From contig JAIPMN010003178.1 of assembly GCA_020650975.1 (NCBI GenBank), forward strand, positions 1 to 33,032: a stretch of DNA of 33,032 nt, in the 5' to 3' direction. The notes beneath the pieces were generated by a model that made no database searches, was not told the DNA's origin, and saw only the letters and a program-made list of their open reading frames with translations. Of the stretch, positions 30,301-33,032 are shown in pieces; the stretch's first letter is position 1; each line of letters starts with the position of its first letter. Position numbers and translations under genes: made by a program. The stretch is from Apostichopus californicus. Lineage: Eukaryota > Echinodermata > Holothuroidea > Aspidochirotida > Stichopodidae.

Positions 30301-32364
30301 AACCTCCTTAATATATTTATAAGGTCAGTGCCAAAAACGATAGGGCACACCTTGTCACTATAATACATCTACAGAGCAAGTCTGACAAATATCCATCACT
30401 CTGTTGTCGAGTTATCACAGGCCAAAGCAAGTGTCACACACACACACCCACACGCACACAAACCTGCCTGCACAGGTCACTTACTTCCAAGGAACCAAAA
30501 ATTAAGGGACAGTAAAAAAAAAAATCTCCCAGTGGAACCATGACGTCATATATTGATAAAACGGTACGCACCGGACATGTCTATTAACCCCCTATATTAA
30601 CCCTCTATATCTCCCTGTATTAATCCCTATTAACCCCTACTATATTAACCCCCTATATCTCCCACGTTGAGAATTATTTTCCTTTGATATCTGGCTGAGG
30701 TGTTCGTGACAAAGATCACCATCATACAATAAAGCTAAAGATGATAGTTGGGTTTGTGTCTCCATCAAGGTACAGACATGTTTACATCCTATAATTATTT
30801 GTTTGTTGCACAATCAAACAAATGGATGAGTCCTGATGTCTTAGAACTACTCATCAAAAGGAATAACGTAGAGAGATGGAGAGAGAGAAGAGAGAAAGGA
30901 TTTTGAAGTAAGAGATGGAAAGTTCTCGGTACTAAAAAACGTACTCTTTTGACTATCCTCTCGTTCTTGCTCAGCAGACATTTTGATGGCCTCAAACTCC
31001 GTCATATATCTTGATCGGCCGTATATCTTCAGCAGGACGTGCCTTCCTTCTTCCAGTTTTCCATTCTTGATGAGCCATCTCGGGCTCTCGGGTAAAAAGA
31101 GAAAACCAACGAGTTGAATGAGAGACGGTATTCCAGCCAATCCCAACATACATCTGCAAAGAACAGAGATAAAAACATGAAAACAAACAATCGAATGATA
31201 ACTAACAGTACACAGTGGTGGGAGGCATGCAACAATGCACTGAGGTTTCCATTGAGTGAATCTTTTTTTTCATTTTTAGTGCTCAGATAGCACCTGATAC
31301 CTGTACACATCATACCCCTTACCAAGAGGACCACTTTTGATGTCCAATGGCTTTCAAATGCCATTTCACCTCCACGAGACACGGTACAGATTTTGTTTTT
31401 TTTTAATTATTATGAGGCAGCCTCAAGCTGAGAATGAGAATCTGCCAAATGTCCAATCTTGAGATACAGTGTATACAACATGGTTTCCATATTTTGACCA
31501 CTGTTGACCTTAATGTGACTTTCAATAAAAAACAACAGGCTTTATAGGAAATATCTATATACAAGGTATGAGATGCTTCAACATGTCCCCTCTTGAAACA
31601 TTACGTTCACAAGGTTCCACACTGTGACCTCTACTGCTCCTGTAAAGCCCTTGTACCTACTGTACCACAAAAAAACAATAGATTTCAACTACTCATTATG
31701 GAGAAACCTCAACCTAAGAATGAGAAGTGCCAAAATTTTCCTCTTGAAACGTTACGTTCACAAGGTTTCCACACTTTCACCTCTGCTGCTCCTGAAAGCC
31801 TTTGTACCTACTGTACAACAAAAACAATAGGTTTCAGCTACTCGATATGGAGAAACCTCAACCTAAGAATGAGAAGCGCCGGAATTTTCTGTCTTGAGCT
31901 TTACATTTTGCACTAGATTTACACATTTTGACAGCTGTTGTCCCTATGACCTCCAGTGACCTTTGGTCTCCTGTGCTGATCTCCTCTGGACTATTTTCCC
32001 ACGGGCATGGTGCGACCACCTGTTGCACCACTGTACATTAGTCTGACTTCTGCCCCAACCCCCAACCCCTCTTCCTACGTCCAGCTACCGAGGGTTACCT
32101 CATCTTCAACCTCCCAAATTCAATCAGTTAACCGTTCATCAAAAGCCTACAAATTTCCCTGCAATGCATGTACATATATGTATGGAGAAGTTGTGGTTCC
32201 AGCTTACCTCCAACCCCATGGCCAATAAGACAGCACACCATCTGTCAGTGCTGCTACAAACTGACCTCCCGTAATGAAGAGGTTGTTGATGGTGACCATG
32301 GTCCCTCTGATGTGTGAGGGCGATGCTTCGGCAATATACATTGGGACTGTCATCGAGGCTAACC
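24187..32364 (-). CDS. SLC2A13: SLC2A13/HMIT-like proton myo-inositol cotransporter, C-terminal 8 exons (5' part outside window)
   Basis: Minus-strand exons in transcript order: 32364-32208, 31153-30945, 29952-29835, 28330-28167, 27174-27057, 26170-25923, 25370-25218, 24380-24187. All junctions are GT-AG with matching phases, giving about 453 residues and a TAG stop. The protein is a major-facilitator sugar transporter: [13 protein letters not shown] (TM4-5), [21 protein letters not shown] (TM7), [17 protein letters not shown] and PETKGK. The long Cys-rich, glycosylatable loop between TM9 and TM10 ([13 protein letters not shown]) separates HMIT/SLC2A13 from ordinary GLUTs. HMIT imports myo-inositol with protons across plasma or internal membranes. 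About 180 N-terminal residues (TM1-3) are missing because they lie beyond the right edge; no such exon is visible in 32365-33032. Confidence 0.93.
24381..25217 (-). other. SLC2A13 last intron, nothing recognised
   Basis: AT-rich, no repeat or exon-like structure seen. Confidence 0.6.
25218..25370 (-). CDS. SLC2A13: SLC2A13 exon, TM10-TM11
   Basis: Acceptor TCGTCAG, donor GTATGC. Encodes [20 protein letters not shown] and a TM11 segment ([15 protein letters not shown]) ending EVITRQ. GMGPxPWTxNxEIxP is highly conserved in HMIT. Confidence 0.93.
25371..25922 (-). other. SLC2A13 intron with pyrimidine-rich block
   Basis: Contains a C/T-rich segment at 25733-25810 including a run of ten C, strongly strand-asymmetric. 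Otherwise featureless. Confidence 0.6.
25923..26170 (-). CDS. SLC2A13: SLC2A13 exon, Cys-rich extracellular loop and TM10
   Basis: Strong pyrimidine tract and TTCTGCAG acceptor, GTAAAT donor. Carries seven cysteines (CDSC, CGFC and three later), sequons NHS and NQS, then TM10 ([17 protein letters not shown]). The loop aligns in pattern with the human HMIT loop (CNEC, CGFC, FCPTPYSW). Confidence 0.93.
26236..26816. repeat. 32-bp minisatellite in an SLC2A13 intron, ~18 copies
   Basis: Unit TTTGTATGAGTATAACTCTA plus TAATCTTCATTC, period 32 bp, with variants (TTAATGTTAGTATAACTC, TTAGTATGAGTACAACTC). Variant pairs recur in blocks, e.g. near 26470 and 26760, again indicating multi-unit duplication. 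Confidence 0.92.
27057..27174 (-). CDS. SLC2A13: SLC2A13 exon, TM9 and start of the extracellular loop
   Basis: Acceptor GTTCAAG, donor GTGAGT. Encodes [19 protein letters not shown] hydrophobic residues (read as [18 protein letters not shown]), then [20 protein letters not shown] with one N-glycosylation sequon (NGT) and the first loop cysteine. Confidence 0.82.
27336..27782. repeat. 102-bp tandem repeat, ~4.4 copies, in an SLC2A13 intron
   Basis: GTTGATGTGTACATGCCAGT begins copies at 27336, 27438, 27540 and 27642, plus a truncated last copy. 102 is a multiple of 3, so a 34-residue repeated frame stays open on both strands. These frames lack any other gene signal and are artefacts of the period. 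Confidence 0.95.
27783..27850 (+). other. G-rich tract with quadruplex potential
   Basis: At least six runs of three to four G separated by one to two bases (GGAGGGGAGGGGAGGGGATG core) on the plus strand, immediately after the 102-bp repeat. The plus strand is the template for SLC2A13. Confidence 0.75.
28167..28330 (-). CDS. SLC2A13: SLC2A13 exon, TM7-TM8 and start of TM9
   Basis: Acceptor TTGGTAG, donor GTAAGT. Encodes [16 protein letters not shown], a TM8 segment ([20 protein letters not shown]) and the VEKLGRR loop motif, then LALISMAG at the beginning of TM9. Confidence 0.93.
28331..29834 (-). other. SLC2A13 intron, only microsatellites seen
   Basis: A 10-bp tandem repeat (ACTTGATATG) at 28401-28438, TA-rich runs near 28540 and TATG/TGTA repeats at 28993-29028. 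No exon-like segment. Confidence 0.6.
29835..29952 (-). CDS. SLC2A13: SLC2A13 exon, end of central loop and start of TM7
   Basis: Acceptor TTTGACAG, donor GTAAGC. Encodes [18 protein letters not shown] and [14 protein letters not shown]. The QQLAGIN motif is the substrate-binding TM7 signature of sugar/inositol transporters (QQLSGIN in human HMIT). Confidence 0.92.
30225..30470. repeat. Dispersed repeat remnant ending in (CA)n
   Basis: Phrases such as CCAAGTTTTGGCTACATG, GTTTGACCCCATAACCTCC, CCAAAAACGATAGGG and GAGTTATCACAGGCCAAAGC, followed by CA repeats, fit a very common noncoding repeat style I recall from echinoderm and other marine invertebrate genomes. Family assignment is from memory only. 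Confidence 0.4.
30582..30663. repeat. Short ATTAACCCCCTATAT-type tandem repeat
   Basis: Four to five imperfect copies of ATTAACCCCCTATAT with CTCCC interruptions. It resembles telomere sequence only superficially. Confidence 0.6.
30945..31153 (-). CDS. SLC2A13: SLC2A13 exon, TM6 and central cytoplasmic loop
   Basis: Acceptor TTTGCAG, donor GTACGT. Encodes [20 protein letters not shown], then the family signature PESPRWL and a charged cytoplasmic loop ending EQEREDSQK. Confidence 0.92.
31415..31965. repeat. ~150-bp diverged direct repeats, 3-4 copies
   Basis: The two clearest units start at 31591 and 31742 (151 bp apart): TCTTGAAACATTACGTTCAC, CCTCTACTGCTCCTG, GAAACCTCAACCTAAGAATG. Weaker copies flank them. 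All lie in an SLC2A13 intron; the open frames across them are incidental. Confidence 0.8.
31947..31962 (-). promoter_or_regulatory. Perfect DR4 nuclear-receptor half-site pair
   Basis: TGACCT-CCAG-TGACCT, i.e. two exact AGGTCA half-sites spaced by four bases on the minus strand. DR4 is bound by LXR/TR-class receptors with RXR. It sits at the end of a repeat array, so function is uncertain. Confidence 0.3.
32208..32364 (-). CDS. SLC2A13: SLC2A13 exon, TM4-TM5 (first exon in window)
   Basis: Acceptor GGTACAG, donor GTAAGC, phase 1 in and phase 2 out. Encodes [20 protein letters not shown] followed by a TM5 segment with [10 protein letters not shown]. The preceding exon must end in phase 1 with G to complete a Gly codon, and it lies outside the window. 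Confidence 0.92.
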
Positions 32365-32864
32365 CTGTACCGAGATGACAAAATGAAAGAATCGCTAAAA
32401 GCCGTCACCATCAGCTAAGTCTGGGCATATTTTACTCCACGATCAACTACACCACAGTTTACCAGACATTTTGAGTTGGCTATACAGTACAGTTGATTAA
32501 TAAATTTATAATTAACTTTAATACACTGAGTCAGATAGAATTTACAGGTGGAAATTTTTCTAAATACCCAACGACACGTTGCGTGATTTGTCACATCACA
32601 TATTGAGTTGGAGGCTTTTGTAAATACTTTTGGAGGTCCTTTTGTGCCACTAAGCACCCGTTTTGTGATCATCGGCGGCCTGAAAAATACTGAATTTATC
32701 GACGGTACTTTCCTTTAAAATTTCATGTACCCTTTGAATTTATGAATATGTTCCTGACATTGCAAAATATACCACCATCTCTGAGAATGGTTTTTGATCT
32801 GTCTGTCTGTCTGGCTGTCTATAAGAAATGAATGTGTAGCAAGCGGTATGAGAGAAATATACTT
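32365..32864. other. Upstream SLC2A13 intron, no exon found
   Basis: Searched on the minus strand for the expected TM1-TM3 residues of HMIT without success. Contains a CTGT microsatellite near 32800-32820. Confidence 0.5.
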
Positions 32865-32990
32865 AAATAAATCAAGATCAACACACCAGAAAAATTACAC
32901 TTCACGACAGTTTTCGTCCCTTGAGAGTCCTAAAAGGACGAAACCGGTCGTGAAGTGGAATTTTTCTGGTGTGTTGATCTTTATTTATTT
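32865..32990. mobile_element. 126-bp near-perfect hairpin with GAAAC core, next to (TA)n
   Basis: Two 55-nt arms (32865-32919 and 32936-32990) are inverted copies with four mismatches, around a 16-nt loop. Shared arm sequence includes AGATCAACACACCAGAAAAA and CACTTCACGAC. The centre reads GAGAGTCCTAAAAGGACGAAAC, a stem-loop followed by GAAAC, like stem II of hammerhead ribozymes in Penelope-like retroelements, but the CTGATGA box is not intact (CTTGAGA). A foldback or TA-inserting MITE is an alternative. Confidence 0.55.

Positions 32991-32991
<1 letters not shown>

Positions 32992-33032
<41 letters not shown>
32992..33032. repeat. (TA)n microsatellite
   Basis: Pure TA dinucleotides to the window edge, directly adjoining the hairpin. 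Confidence 0.97.

Noticed and set aside
30582..30663. Interstitial telomere repeat
   Set aside because: The unit is ATTAACCCCCTATAT-like with irregular spacing, not CCCTAA.
31593..31916. 107-aa and 68-aa ORFs on the plus strand
   Set aside because: They span ~150-bp noncoding direct repeats in an intron and differ in frame between copies.

Overview
This is a eukaryotic genomic window. It is AT-rich and dominated by introns, tandem repeats and dispersed repeats. All coding signal is in short exons bounded by GT-AG splice sites, and there are no prokaryotic features (no operons, no Shine-Dalgarno spacing). Protein content and the style of the dispersed repeats suggest a marine invertebrate deuterostome, most likely an echinoderm. 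The species cannot be fixed from the sequence alone, and a hemichordate, lancelet or lophotrochozoan is not excluded.

Two multi-exon genes could be assembled by hand with consistent splice phases throughout. On the plus strand, 13 coding exons (8462-18967) join into one 945-codon reading frame. Its N-terminus (MNWVGG, then a basic helix ending in a KRQKEFFEKQK-type motif) identifies it as the orthologue of vertebrate C12orf40/REDIC1, a meiotic crossover factor. On the minus strand, eight coding exons (32364 down to 24187) encode the C-terminal ~453 residues of an SLC2A13/HMIT-type proton myo-inositol cotransporter. The first exons of that gene lie to the right of the window. The two genes converge tail to tail, as I recall REDIC1 and SLC2A13 doing on human 12q12, so the window holds a probable case of deeply conserved microsynteny.

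Left part (1-8.4 kb): a 38-bp minisatellite with higher-order structure (1-1385), two candidate minus-strand exons of an unrecognised gene (1478-1665), a probable LINE ORF tail with poly(A) signals (2193-2428), a small inverted-repeat element (2438-2660), and a tentative small minus-strand gene of about 82 codons in three exons (5071 down to 2795). A promoter-like cluster near 6.96-6.99 kb could drive that gene. A degenerate ~53-bp tandem repeat lies at 7.05-7.27 kb. The REDIC1 promoter candidate, CCAAT plus a palindromic CRE, lies about 100 bp upstream of its start codon.

Middle (19-24 kb, between the convergent genes): poly(A) signals, a 20-40 bp tandem repeat, repeated modules containing T-tract/AG acceptor-like sites, a ~520-bp element with inverted G-rich termini, and a local duplication beside the SLC2A13 3' end. 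Right part (24-33 kb): SLC2A13 exons separated by introns carrying a 32-bp minisatellite, a 102-bp minisatellite (which creates false ORFs on both strands), a G-quadruplex-prone tract, ~150-bp direct repeats with a perfect DR4 half-site pair, and, at the window edge, a 126-bp near-perfect hairpin beside a (TA)n tract.

The two genes are not known to share a pathway: one acts in meiotic recombination, the other in membrane transport. Their link here is positional.
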